DNA of 64,000 bases from assembly GCF_026151205.1 (NCBI RefSeq), contig NC_087073.1:4175001-4239000 (forward strand). Direction: 5' to 3'. This stretch comes from Bolinopsis microptera (taxonomy: Eukaryota; Ctenophora; Tentaculata; Lobata; Bolinopsidae). The translations under genes and the position numbers were made by a program. Below, one piece after another: positions 44,522 to 55,922 of this stretch. Every line of letters starts with the position of its first letter. Position 1 is the stretch's first letter. Under the pieces are notes generated by a model, which made no database searches, was not told the DNA's origin, and worked only from the letters and a program-made list of their open reading frames with translations.

Positions 44522-45740
44522 TTATGTATCACTCTCTAACATCTTGTCCTCACTACAAATATTACCACTTCTGATATAATAATGTTTTTTTGTGTCTTCT
44601 TTGGCTCTGGCATGGCTCCAGCTCAAAATCTTTGGGTGGGTGCAGCTTGGCGCACGGTGGGGGGGGGGGGGGGGGGGGGGGGTGAAGCCCCCTGGAAAAT
44701 TTTGGAATTTTACTCTCCTAAACATATTTTAATATCTCCAAAACAGTCTCAATTGATTGCAGAAGTCAATTGACCCTTAGTTTTAAATACAAAATTTGAC
44801 AATTTTTGTGTGAACATTTTCAAATCGTTTGGGTGGGTGCAACACCCTTTGGGTGGGTGCGCACCCACCCGAACCTACACGGTGGAGCCATGCCTGCTTT
44901 GGCTATCTGTTTTATTTCCAAGACCAACTGCTGATGGATAACTCGATCTTCAGGTGATCGATCTGGAGAGATGAAAACAGTCTTATGATCTTCACACAGT
45001 CTCAGCTTTTTGGCATTTACTAATATCTGATGAACGGTAAGTTAGAATTATCTAGCGAAACTTTGACTGGTCTAGTCTTGTTGGCTGATTTTCTCCCAAC
45101 CCAGATAGCTTCAAAACGTGGTTTTTCTTCAATCTGCTGAAAAATCACGGTAACTTTATTGCACAGTTCCTCTTCATCAGTCTCCTTCAAACCAAAGATG
45201 AGCACATTCCTACTGCGATCCTCTTCCGATACACCATCCTGTACAACCTTTTTTAAATTCTCTTCTGCAAGCACAGGTGCATTTTTAGTCACAGCTTGAC
45301 TGTATGACTTCATCTCAGCTTGGACAGTGTCTTGAACGGCGGTCTTGACGGTGGAGTGCATGGATTCCAACTGCTTCGATTTAGTTTCCAGAAATTCAGC
45401 CTGCAGCTTGATAACAGTACTTTGCGATCGGATAAGATCGCTCTTCAACTCCTCCATATCTTTCTTGTTATCCAGAAACGTACTTACATGATCATCGGTA
45501 GTCTGATACGCAGAATACAAATTATAAATGTTTTACTGAAACTGACTTCACTGGTTTTTTGAACGTTTCAACTGAAAACTCAGATTTATTGTCACAGTTC
45601 GTAGCTTCCGCGAGTTCAGTGATCCAACCGTTATAGACCTCATACTCTTCAGTAATGTAGCTAGGTAGAATAAACTGACAATCTTTGAAGAGTATCCATT
45701 TCCTCCATCGATTACTTGTACTTGTATAAAGTAAAAACAC
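44522..45740 (-). pseudogene. Non-LTR ORF1-like gene, broken
   Basis: The minus strand has a PHD-less N-terminal piece (45740-45522), then a coiled-coil piece (KLQAEFLETKSKQLESMHST) followed by an RRM-like stretch with RSRNVLIFGLKETDEEEL (45520-45020). After a stop the same type of protein continues (KLRLCEDHKTVFISPDRSPE, about 45015-44910), is cut by the hAT MITE, and resumes to end KMLESDT at 44522. ORF1 proteins of non-LTR elements bind RNA. Stops plus insertion make it a pseudogene. Confidence 0.65.
44607..44896. mobile_element. hAT MITE inserted in the ORF1 pseudogene
   Basis: 290 bases with terminal inverted repeats CTGGCATGGCTCCA and TGGAGCCATGCCTG and a perfect 8-bp target duplication CTTTGGCT at 44599-44606 and 44897-44904. 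Contains a 24-base poly-G run and repeated TTTGGGTGGGTGC. The ORF1 reading matches again on both sides once the element is discounted. Confidence 0.93.
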
Positions 45741-45751
45741 AGTACCAGCAA

Positions 45752-47038
45752 AATGGCAGTTGTAATGTAGCGATAAAATAGAGATATGAGCTAGTAAAAC
45801 AAATTTTTTTTAGTAAAACAAATTTTATTTTATACCCACAATCAATTCATATTTAGTTCAAATATTTAAAGTCCAAATATCCATTTCACATAAGTGGTTA
45901 TATTATAATAAAATAATTTGTGATAAATTAATAAATTAATTTACACTCAAAAATGAACAAAATATACACAATTTTTACCTAGTGCAACACTGGTTCAGCG
46001 CGCGGCTGATCGAAAAAGTTTGATTTGATTTACTAACTACAGTGTACAGCGTACATGAAAAAATTACTTACTGAATCCTTTAATACTAGACACATTTTAA
46101 TTCAGATGTTGTTCAATGAGTTAGCCACAAAAATGTTCAAATTATGTAGGAGGGTAAAGGACACAATTGCTAGTAGTGCTTCTTTGTGCCCGTTGACTAC
46201 AATGAACATTTTGCGGAGTTTCTCCAGACGGCTTTTATCGGAGTGCGTGTTATTTACTTGGTTATGCACAAGCCAGGCCAACATTTTGTTTTTGTGTCAG
46301 CCGTGCTACCAGGTTGCAGAGTATTATAAACACTAAACAATTATACACTATACAAATTTGCTAATACAATATCATGCAGAGTCCGATCTAGCTGCAAACG
46401 TCAGACACCACAGTTCAGCCGCCAAGTACCGTTTAAGTGAACACCGAAACACGAGGTTTAGGTGTCATTTTGTAAATCACTTTATGGATGGATAATTCAG
46501 TAATTGTTGAAGAAAATTACAGTCACTGCCACCTATAGCGTTATGTCATGGGTCTGATTAACGGCCAAGAATAAACGTACGTGCGCGCTTAAGAAACCCG
46601 CGCAAATGTTGAGGTAGGGAGTAGCTGCGGCGCGCTTTTAACATATATTACGTATAGCGCCGTACGGAAACGGCAATATTTAAGTAATTAAGTATTTGTT
46701 TACATAAATTCCACGTTTTTATCAATAATCTAGCATGGTCCAAAACTGTTAAAGTTGTCATTATGCCACTCATTATCGAACCTGCTTTGGGCATCTAGAA
46801 GAGATCGGTTTAGCCTTGATTTGATTGCTATCAAGATTGCTAGATTATCAACACGTAAAAAAAACTGTAAAACTGTATCATAATATTATTATGCTTTTAA
46901 CATCATCTGTTGTGATATACATGACAAAGGGTTGGAAATGTACAGTAACCTTACTATATTGCAATTACACAATATTATGTGAACGACCCCTAACCCCTTA
47001 TCTAAGGCTCTATAAGTATTGAATAATGATAACTGCAG
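45752..47038. other. Intergenic, no gene seen
   Basis: AT-rich, with a short AGTAAAACAAATTTT duplication at about 45794-45827. Open frames of 60-90 codons at 46055-46336 and 46102-46284 overlap on opposite strands and carry no motif. Confidence 0.4.
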
Positions 47039-47182
47039 GATTTCAAAATGTACAAGGCATCATATCAAAGATTGCATATGCCCGAAAGAAGGACAAATCC
47101 AATTTGGCTCTCTGGATGTATGGAAAGCTCTCAACCTTCCAGAAAAGGACTGTTCAAAGGAACACTTAAATCCCTCCGACAG
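47039..47182 (+). CDS. Candidate plus-strand exon (phase-compatible with 50287)
   Basis: Acceptor AACTGCAG|G and donor GACAG|GTAATT. The frame that joins to the exon at 50287 is open and Cys-rich (SKCTRHHIKDCICPKEGQ, then SLDVWKALNLPEKDCSKE). A second frame is also open until a stop 21 bases before the exon end, so the true frame is uncertain. Family not recognised. Confidence 0.3.
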
Positions 47183-47475
47183 GTAATTATTATAAATAAT
47201 AATTTAGTCTACACTTCATTATGTCAAATCACCTACCATAATGAAGAACTAAAATTGTTGTGTTACCGTAACCAAGTTTAATGTGACTCAATTTTGGTGG
47301 AACTTTAGAATTTGGACGTTATATCTATCATGTTCATCTTAAATCTCATATTATATACTCAATATTCAATTAAACAGACAAAGATAACCTCTCTAGGCCC
47401 TCTGGTGGTGACGTATAAGTGCTTTCTCAGTACTTTCTCTCGCTTTTGGACAAATCCAGTGAGTTAACTTTTTAT

Positions 47476-47642
47476 CAGTGGTCGACCGGGGGCAGGATTC
47501 TGACCGGGGCCGGGGAGCCCCAATATAGCCGGGGCCGGGGCTGACCACTGAGAATTGGCCGGGGCCAGGGTTTACCCCCGGAGAATTGCCAATTTTTGGC
47601 TGGGGGTTGTGATTTTGGCCAGGGGGCACCGGGCGACCACTG
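47476..47642. mobile_element. hAT-like MITE rich in CCGGGG repeats
   Basis: Terminal inverted repeats CAGTGGTCGACCGG and its near complement CCGGGCGACCACTG, with 8-bp target duplication CTTTTTAT at 47468-47475 and 47643-47650. The interior is G-rich with many GGGG runs, a good quadruplex former. Confidence 0.92.
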
Positions 47643-47890
47643 CTTTTTATGTCACGATTTTAAAACTTTATTCATAAGTTTATGAAACATCAAAACTTTG
47701 CATGCTCTGCATTATGTAAAGTCAGTCATGCACTAGAGCACAGTTCACATATAATAACCTAATCCAGCCTAGGGGAGGGGGTTTGAAATCGCTTGTGCTA
47801 GAGTGATTTATACTCAATAGCTATGTGAAAAGTGGCTCAAGGAGGGGAGACCGACGTAAACAATTTTGAATTGGTAGAAGTTAAGTTTAG

Positions 47891-49171
47891 GCTTTAATAA
47901 AAAACTTCACCGGACCGTTCCAAGCTGCCTACAAAGCTGGCAGGAGCTGTGCCGACCTAGTTTGGGCACAGAGCATGCTCATATCTGTAGTAATGAAGTT
48001 CAAGGAGTTTGAATGGAACAAAGTGAGTATTGACATGTCAGCTGCCTTCAATACCATCCGCAGAGGTACAACAATCAGACTACTAGAAGCTGCAGGATGC
48101 ACCAGAGACGACCTGAGGCTTGTACAATACCTCATGGCTAACACCACTCTAGTAGTCAGAGTGTGTTCTACTGACTCAGAGATGTTCTCTTTCAACATAG
48201 GAGCCTCCCAAGGAGACAGCACAGCTGGTAAATTGTTTACCCTCAATCTAGCTGGAGCTGTAGTGCACATAAGAGCAGTCCTCCCCTCAACCCCCAACCC
48301 TCCGATAGCTGATAACCACATGCCTCTTGAGTCCGGCTATTCAGACGATGTAGAGGAGATTGGTGAAGATATGGAGGAGTTACAGGATATCTTTCAGATC
48401 TCCAAGAATATTCTCAGTGAATGGAGTCTCTTTGTCAATGACACAAAGACAAAGTTTACCAGAGTGTATTTAGAAGAAGTTGGTGCATGTGACGAGTGGG
48501 ATAATGAACTAAGAGGAAAAGAGGAGTGGAGAAACGAGACGCTTCTTGGTACTAAGCTTCGATCAGAGCAGGATGTTACTAATAGAATGAATAAAGCTTA
48601 CACCGCCTTCTGGTCATTTGACAAGCTGTGGTGACAGGGATCAGAGAGGAGTCAGATAACTGAGAAGAGAAAGATCAAACTCTACGACTCACTAGTAGTA
48701 TCAGTACTCCTGTACAACTGCTGCTGCTGGGCCGTACCTCAGCATGTTCTAGAGTCTGTAGATGTTGTTCAGAGGAAGCACCTCAAGCGCATCCTACACA
48801 TCTATTGGCCTAGCTCAACATCTAACAAGGCCCTCTACGCTCGTACCCAGACCAGGCCCCTTTCCGAGAGAGTGGAAAAGGCACGGTGGACAATGCTAGG
48901 TCATGTTCTACGCAGTGACAACGACACGCCTGCCTACCAGTCTCTGTTATTTGCTTCACTAGGATGTCAAACACTAAAGGGACGAGTGGGTAGACACAGG
49001 ACTAATTTGTATGATATTATTGTGAAAAAGGACCTATTTAAGAGACAAATTTATTTGAAAAATGAAGATGATTTTACCAACTTAGTGAACTTAGCAAGAG
49101 ATAGAGTAGGATGGAGGAGTTCATTTACTTTGAGACATATTGAACGAATGAGTCTTCGTAAGCGTAAATAG
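47891..49171 (+). pseudogene. 5'-truncated non-LTR reverse transcriptase
   Basis: One frame runs 426 codons with a single in-frame TGA at 48632-48634. Reverse transcriptase landmarks in order: QAAYKAGRSCADLVWAQ, IDMSAAFNTI (usual D..KAFD block), GASQGDSTAGKLFTL (usual PQG block), GYSDDVEE (usual YADD box, first position altered), then the post-RT region SVLLYNCCCWAVPQH and HLKRILHIYW up to SLRKRK and TAG. The start is cut after an in-frame stop at 47888, as expected from incomplete reverse transcription. Confidence 0.85.
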
Positions 49172-49553
49172 GCCAGCACTTTGCTGAGCCTCTTTAGGTG
49201 CTCTTTTGTTTATAGATGTTATTATATATTTAAAGAATATCATTCTTTTACCACATACATAAGACTTTGCCGTAGGGTATACAAAAATGTGACCATTCAT
49301 CAATTTTCAGAGTGCTGTATCTGTACCCGAATAGAAATAAAGGATTTTAATGACACAGTTTTCTTCCGCTCTGAAAGTGAACGAATTACAAAACAGTCTA
49401 GAGAATTCCTCGCCCTGCTGCAGAAGATCAATCCTGGGTTGTGCTCACCAAAGCAAACCTCTTTTTTTGTGTATTCAGTGTCTTGTAACTATGTAAAAGA
49501 CAACTATAACAGGTTGAGTGGTTTCCTCCTGTTTTACTAACATTTAAAAACAT

Positions 49554-50121
49554 CAGGAGGTGACCGGGATTCCCGGTACCGGGATTGGCAATTTTGAGCT
49601 ATCCCGGTCCCGGTCCCGGTCAAATGCTGATTTATTTATTTATGATCCCGGTCCCAGTCCCGGTCCCGGTTAATTCGGGATTCTTGGTCCCGGTCCCGGT
49701 CCTGGTCTCGGTCAATCACTCAAATTTGCCGGGATTTTGACCGGGATCTTTTACATAATTTCATTCACTGTGATTTTAAGTTTTTCCTTTCATTCATTGT
49801 GAATTTCATCTTTAAACATCCTCTGAGCCAAATACAACAATGTTTAAAATTGCTTAACAAGTTTGAGTAATAAATTATGATCATGAATTAACCAGTAATC
49901 GACCGGAATTCCCGGTACCGGGAATCCCGGTCCCGGGATTGGCAATTTTGAGCTATCCCGGTCCCGGTTCCGGTCAAGTCACATTTTTCATCCCGGTCCC
50001 GGTAAATTGATAATCTCAATTTTGAGCTATCCCAGTCCCGGTCCCGGTCCCGGTCCCGGTCAAGTCACATTTTGTATCCCGGTCCCGGTCAGGCCTGAAA
50101 TCATGTCCCGGTCACCTCCTG
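49554..50121. mobile_element. hAT-like element filled with CCCGGT repeats
   Basis: Perfect 15-bp terminal inverted repeats CAGGAGGTGACCGGG, flanked by the 8-bp target duplication AAAAACAT at 49546-49553 and 50122-50129. Nearly all G/C-rich sequence inside is CCCGGT hexamers in both orientations, with an AT-rich spacer in the middle. Confidence 0.93.
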
Positions 50122-50286
50122 AAAAACATTATTATTCAAAGGTAAATAGACAGCGATCAGTAGTAATTTTTAATCCATTTCTATCGGATTTGCAAACTTT
50201 TAAAATGATATAACACTTGTACGATCTCAAACTTATGTGATATGATACTGTTGATATAAATGTGGGAAGTAATAATATATTTGCAG

Positions 50287-50473
50287 GTGTACAGTGCTGT
50301 TTCTGAAATTGACGAATCCTCTTGTGATGAAGATTGAAGAAGCTATTGCCGTCCAAGTGGAAAAAGTCCCGCCTCTGTCACCCTCCTCGAATAGAACTAA
50401 GAAAATGTGGAGACTTTCTTCATTTAGTTCCAAATCAAGTGGACCAGATGTTGATTTGTTTGAAATGGACTGA
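50287..50473 (+). CDS. Candidate plus-strand terminal exon (62 codons with stop)
   Basis: Acceptor TATTTGCAG|G, then an open frame (CTVLFLKLTNPLVMKIEEAI, later RRSSFSS-like Ser-rich and DVDLFEMD at the end) and TGA at 50471-50473. It enters in phase 2, matching the donor at 47182. The 3.1-kb intron between them would contain the reverse transcriptase and two hAT elements. No family recognised; no clear AATAAA downstream. Confidence 0.4.
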
Positions 50474-50686
50474 GACTTGTGTTTCATATGCCAGGTTGAA
50501 CAGGTTTGTGTGAAACTTTGCTCGCAAATATAATTATTATACATATTATCTCGATTTAGTTTTAAGAGTATGAGAGGTTATTCTTCTTTAACAATACGAA
50601 TTTCCCTAGACGTTAGAAACGAAAAAGGATAGTCTGATTCAAGGAAAAGATAATAGTTTCTTCGTCGATTTCGCAACATACTATCT

Positions 50687-51668
50687 GTGGACATCTACAG
50701 AAATCGTCAGGATCTGTGCAACATCGATGTTAATCCTGATTCGCACATGAACAAGTGCCCTGTTCTTAACCCTGAGAGTCTCGGAAAATATCTCTATAGC
50801 AAGCTAGGTAGATATCACAAAACATGTCGTTTGAGGTACAGCAACTCGAGGGTGAAACAATTGAAGGGTAAATTATCTGAAGCTGTAAGTTTAAAACCTG
50901 TCTCTAAGGCAGGTTTTAAAATAGAAAGACACGTGTCCACGCACGACAACACCAATGCTGCATTAATGAGTGCAGGTATTGATACGGACCTTTTAACTGG
51001 AGCAGGAGAATGTTTTACCAGAACTGTACCTCGTGTCTGACCTGAAGCTTAAGTACAATGACTATGTGACGTCTAATTTATCTGAGAACGCTGCAAACTC
51101 CAGCAATGTTTAATCTGATCACATCAGTTTTCAGAAAGACAATGTCGGTAAGACGAGTTTGTTTCGACAGCAGAATCGTATCTAATCTTGCCGCAACAAT
51201 AGATGCGGATAGAGATGATAACACTTTAACAAAGACAGCACTCTTAAAGGAGATTAGAAAAGAAATCTTTCAATGTAGAAACGAATTCTGTCAGAAGATT
51301 TATCTTCAAAAACATGTTCGATTTACTGATCGGACTGTAGAAATATAGTGTTTATGTGGATTAATCTGTTAAAGCAGGGCTATTGTATCATTTTAACATT
51401 AACTTTGCATAGTGATGATACGTTTATTGTGTCTCTTGTGATTATCTATTTCTACAGTGTTACGGTACCACGAGGTTTCTGGCGCAGTGACGCGCTTTCG
51501 AGCAAATATCGTGCTAGATACGTCACGCGCCGCAACCGAATCAGATTTAAGTGCACTTTTTCCATTGTAAACACTACATACGACGCGCAACACGTTCTAC
51601 GAGGTCGAAATTTTCGAGGTCTCTACCACCGGAATGGAGCAATATTTAGACGATCTGACACTTTCTAG
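50687..51668 (+). pseudogene. Decayed transposon-like coding region
   Basis: Three open blocks in different frames: 50687-51040 (KYLYSKLGRYHKTCRLRYSN, with a YHKxC motif common in uncharacterised invertebrate transposon proteins), 51106-51348 and 51470-51668. Stops and frame changes separate them and no splice sites explain the breaks. Assignment to a transposon is inference from the motif and the repeat-rich surroundings. Confidence 0.35.
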
Positions 51669-52224
51669 GGCTTAAGCAACCTAAGAGAAATTAGGGGAAC
51701 AACTCAGAAAAAATTTTTAGTCGATATTCCGGTGTCTGTAGATGTCCGAAGTTTTGGCAGTAAAGTGCTCACAACACAGCTTCTGAAGGCTCTAGAAGGT
51801 TCCCGATACCGTCAGAGTGTTCAGTACACTCCATTCTATCATATAAGAACCCTAAAAGAAGTCCCAGGGCTCGAGCAAAGAAGCGTGATATTTGCCCGTA
51901 AGAGCCTCTACTATATGATACATTAGGATCTTTACAGCAATAAACCTGCAAATGTCTTTGTTAAATGTGACATTAAACTATATTCTGGATTGTTCTGAGA
52001 TATTAAGGTTACAATTTCGTCTCTCCCTCAAAAAAGCTAATGTAAATTCAAAATCACAGATTAGCTAAGATAAAGATACTTTAAAGGATCAATTCTTATC
52101 TTGGGTATTTGAGAATGATTGTAAACAAACTCAGAAATAGCAGAAAAATTCCCCAACATTAAATCGTCAGTAACACAAGGCTAATAACGCACAATTATTC
52201 GATCAAAAGCTTGAGTGTCTTACC

Positions 52225-52400
52225 ATCAACTTAAACTTAATAGGTCCGTGTTAGTACACTTGCTGTTGTGGAGAAGAATCTGATCCGCTTCATGACGAGA
52301 GTTGCTAATACGCTCAGACACATCTCGTCTGCTTTTATCTTTTTAAGATATACGGAGTCTACGTCAACACCTGTGATGGTGAATTGTCGTGAATTTTCAC
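52225..52400 (-). pseudogene. Terminal-exon copy in unit A, broken
   Basis: Aligns with the intact exon at 54750-54907 through the DEMCLSVLATLVMKRIRF-type region, but frameshifts disrupt it and the acceptor region is deleted. Confidence 0.5.
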
Positions 52401-53604
52401 TAAAAAACGATAGCTAATTGAGAAATAACATTCAAATTATATTATGGGCTCAGCTGCAAAAGGAATTCGTGATACTACGCCAACATAAATGTGTTCGATA
52501 ATTTTCCTTCGTTCAATATTTCGTTGACTTACGTTTTCATGTTCTTAACTAACTAGGTCGCCATCTTAACCTAGGATCGCACACTTCTTTTTTACTGGGT
52601 TAACTACGTCTTGGAAAGAATTGAACATTGTTACACTAATATGTTTTTGTGAATGTCAAATATCGATTTAAGTCTACAAATATTTTGCGAGAATATCTTA
52701 ACAAGTAAATAAGTAAATAAACAATATTTTAGGTAACTTACTTTATTGATACTGGTGATTTAGTCTCACTAGCTCATCATTGTACTTCATTGCTTCAGGA
52801 ATGTAGCCTTTTCACAGTTGTTCTTTGTTACTCAATGCACCTTATAAGCACCTGAAATTATCAATGTACAAATTTGTTCCAGTACAACAAAAACCTATTT
52901 TATCAATAATATTCAGTGTCACAATGGTGTTACAAAGTTAATTGATTATGTAATACCAACATGCTATTTGATATTTCTACTGATTTCCTCCCTATTTTTA
53001 ACGACCCAATTGTTATACTGTAATCACTTTGCTTTTTCCAGATGCACCATGATATAGATTTGAAGTAGTCGGATTCTAACATAAGTAATGTTGAATCATG
53101 AGCCGTTTAACTTTATTTTGAGAAAGCCCCCGTTGGTCTATAGTATTTAAATATTCATGTTTTAGGGTGCCATTACCTGACCTGATAAACGTTGGTTTCT
53201 TTGTCTCACCTTGAATAGACGAAGGAACAGCTCCTTCTTGCGGTGTCTGTATGATACATTAGGATCTTTACAGCAATAACCTGCAAATGTCTTTGTTAAA
53301 TGTGACATTAAACTATATTTTGGATTGTTGAGAGATCTTAAGGTAAGAATTTCGTCTCTCCCTCAGAAAAGCTAGTGTAAGTTCAAAATCACAGATTAGT
53401 TAAGATAAAGATACTTTTAAAGATCAATTCTTATCTTGGGTATTTGAGAATGATTGTGAACAAACTCAGAAAGAGCAGAAAAATTCCCCATTAAACATTA
53501 AATCGTCAGTAACAAGGCTAATCGCTAAGTGCTATAAAACGCACAATTATTCGATCAAAAGCTTGAGTGTCTTACCATCAACTTAAACTTAATAGGTCCG
53601 TGTT

Positions 53605-53785
53605 AGTACACTTGCTGTCGTGGAGGAGAATTTGATCCGCTTCATGACGAGGGTTGCTAATACGCTCAGACAAATCTCGTCTGCTTTTATCTTTTTAAGA
53701 TATACGGAGTCTACGTCAACACCTGTGCTGGTGAATTGTTGTGAATTTTTACTCGACCGTGTGGAGAATTAGCTGATAACGAGAA
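53605..53785 (-). pseudogene. Terminal-exon copy in unit B, broken
   Basis: Keeps the acceptor CTCGTTATCAG and start (NSPHGRVK) but a one-base run-length change and a further shift break the frame before the region VYLKKIKADEICLSVLATL. Confidence 0.5.
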
Positions 53786-54749
53786 AAACGCGAGAAATCG
53801 ATAGCTAATCGAGAAATAACATTCAAATTATATTATGGGCTCAGCTGCAAAAGGAATACGTGATGCTACGCCAACATAAATGTGTTCGATAATTTTCCTT
53901 CGGTCAATATTTCGTTGACTTACGTTTTCATGTTCTTAACTAACTAGGTCGCCATCTTAACCAAGGATCGTACACTTTTTTTTACTGGGTTAACTGCGTC
54001 TCGGAAAGAATTGAACATTGTTACACTAATAAGTATTTGTGAATGTCAAATATCGATTTAAGTCTACAAATATTTTGCAAGAAAATCTTAACAAGTGAAT
54101 AAGTAAATAAACAATAATTTTAGTTAACTTACTTTATTGATACTGGTGATTTAGTCTCGCTAGCTCATCATTGTACTTCATTGCTTCAGGACGGCAGCCT
54201 TTTCACAGATGTTCTTTGTTACTCAATTATAAGCACCTGAAATTATCAATGTACAAATTTGTTGCAGTACAACAAAAACTAATTTTATCATTAATTTTCA
54301 GTGTCACAAAGTTAATCATCATGTTGTTACAAAGTTGATTGATTATATAATACCAAAATACTATTTCTACTGTTACCCAATTGTTATCCTGTAATCACTT
54401 TGCTTTTCCAGATGCACCATAATAAAAATTTGAAGTAGTCGGATTCAAATATAAGTAATGTTGGATTTTGAGCCGTTTTGAGAATGCCCCCGTTGGTCAG
54501 TATTAGAATATTCATGTTTTAGGGTGTCATTACCTGGCCTGCTACTTTGTCTTACCTTGTGTGATACAAACTCAGAAAATCTGAAGATGTCTCACTATTA
54601 TTATTAAATCGTCAATGACACAAGGCTTATTGCCAGTTTCACGATACGCAAAACCATTTGATGGTCAAATATTAATCACGCAATAGAATATTAGATGATG
54701 GGGATAAAAATCTTGTGTATTTTATTGTCAACTTACATTATAGTTAAGC

Positions 54750-54907
54750 TTAGTCGTCGAGAATTAGGGCCTGATCCGCTTCAATATGATGAGGAATGCT
54801 CATAAGCTCCAAGAAATCTCGTCTGCCTTTATACTTATAGCAGTGGACTTCAGAACCTGTGTTGAAGAATATTGTTGTGAATTTTACTCGAACATGTGGA
54901 GAAGCGG
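54750..54907 (-). CDS. Probable terminal exon of the F5/8C-like gene
   Basis: Minus-strand acceptor TTTTCTGATACCAG|CC, then 52 codons with stop, ending RRDFLELMSIPHHIEADQAL-ILDD and TAA at 54750. It enters in phase 1, exactly what the donor of the discoidin-like exon at 59191 supplies. If joined, the intron is 4.3 kb and contains the 2-kb mobile element. A competing short tail exists at 58426-58445. Confidence 0.45.
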
Positions 54908-55657
54908 CTGGTATCAGAAAAGCGCAGGACAACTTTTAAAAATCGAGGAGTAACATTAAAATTCTATCACTGGGCTCGGCTGAAAAAAGGGCCAAGATAC
55001 TGCGCCAAAATAAATTCTTTTAATGATTTTCTTATTCGGGTACTACTAGTACTACTTTGTTGACTTACATTTAAGACCGTTTTTTACGCGATTTCATGCT
55101 CATAACTTTCTCGCGATCCAGGATTATAGACTTTTACATTCGCGCAGTCTTACAGGATATTGGTTCGTTTGCAATGAACTCGGTGAACTAAATTTCTAAG
55201 ATAATCGAATCACAATGCTGGCAAGCATTACCGTCGCCCTTATATTCACAATACTATTTACCCCCTATACTAGTATATCCCCTTTATTGTTTTCCAGGCA
55301 TTAAGACTCATCGAAAGTAGTTCAGCAGGTATATTTAAGTTCAAAACATTCTAATTCAATGTTAAAGATGACAGGAATAAGAAATAGTTATGTGGAGGTT
55401 TTTAAGAAATTTGAGCAAAATACGCGCCAGCATGTTATACGAAATTAGGTAAAAAACCCAAAATCGCCATATTCAGGTGCCTTAAAAACCATGTTAAAAT
55501 TGAGTTAGAGATCTGAAACTTTGCAGGGCGTCTAGACCTTGTCCAAATCGACTGTAAAAAAAATTTCATGTTTCAGGAGTATTGGGAAGTGGGTTTTCTG
55601 GAACCCCTGTTTTACAACAGATTGTCGTGAAGTATATATATATATGATATATATATA

Positions 55658-55922
55658 TACTAGAAAGCCCGTGGTCACAGGGAGGAAGCTAATAGTATTC
55701 TTTGGTAGTCAGTTCTCATAGCATCGACAAATATCCGTCACAACCGAAGATACAGCCAATTAAATTGTAGCTCGCACTGAACACAACGTTATTACCACAA
55801 AACCGATCAAAATGTCGCTCGCAAATCTTTGCACGTGCCCGTGCATGTAACAACCCTCGTTACCATGGTTATTACGCAAGTTCATATTTTTCGTCTGATT
55901 TGCACGTGGGCGGTCGTACATA
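55658..55922. mobile_element. 270-bp dispersed element, copy 2
   Basis: Second copy of 39356-39630, inserted next to a (TA)n run in the 2-kb element. The corresponding site at about 16280 in the other copy is empty. Confidence 0.75.

Larger units (their letters stand above)
44067..45751 (-). mobile_element. Internally deleted non-LTR retrotransposon
   Basis: Reading leftwards: an ORF1-like region (45740 to 44522), then directly the C-terminal end of an ORF2-like reverse transcriptase protein (44442 to 44101), then a short (ATTTC)n tail at 44067-44084. The endonuclease and catalytic reverse transcriptase regions are absent. The ORF1 part is split by a hAT MITE at 44607-44896. Confidence 0.7.
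51917..55195. repeat. 1.33-kb unit in three tandem copies
   Basis: Unit A about 51917-53249, unit B about 53250-54562, unit C from about 54563 to 55195 and continuing at 57357-57560 after an inserted 2-kb element. A and B are very similar (TACATTAGGATCTTTACAGC at both starts); C is more diverged. Each unit contains a copy of the minus-strand terminal exon intact only in C. Confidence 0.85.

Noticed and set aside
44582-44773. Gly-rich plus-strand frame
   Set aside because: Translation of the poly-G run inside the hAT MITE.
47393-47629. Minus-strand Pro/Gly-rich frame
   Set aside because: Low-complexity interior of the G-rich hAT MITE.
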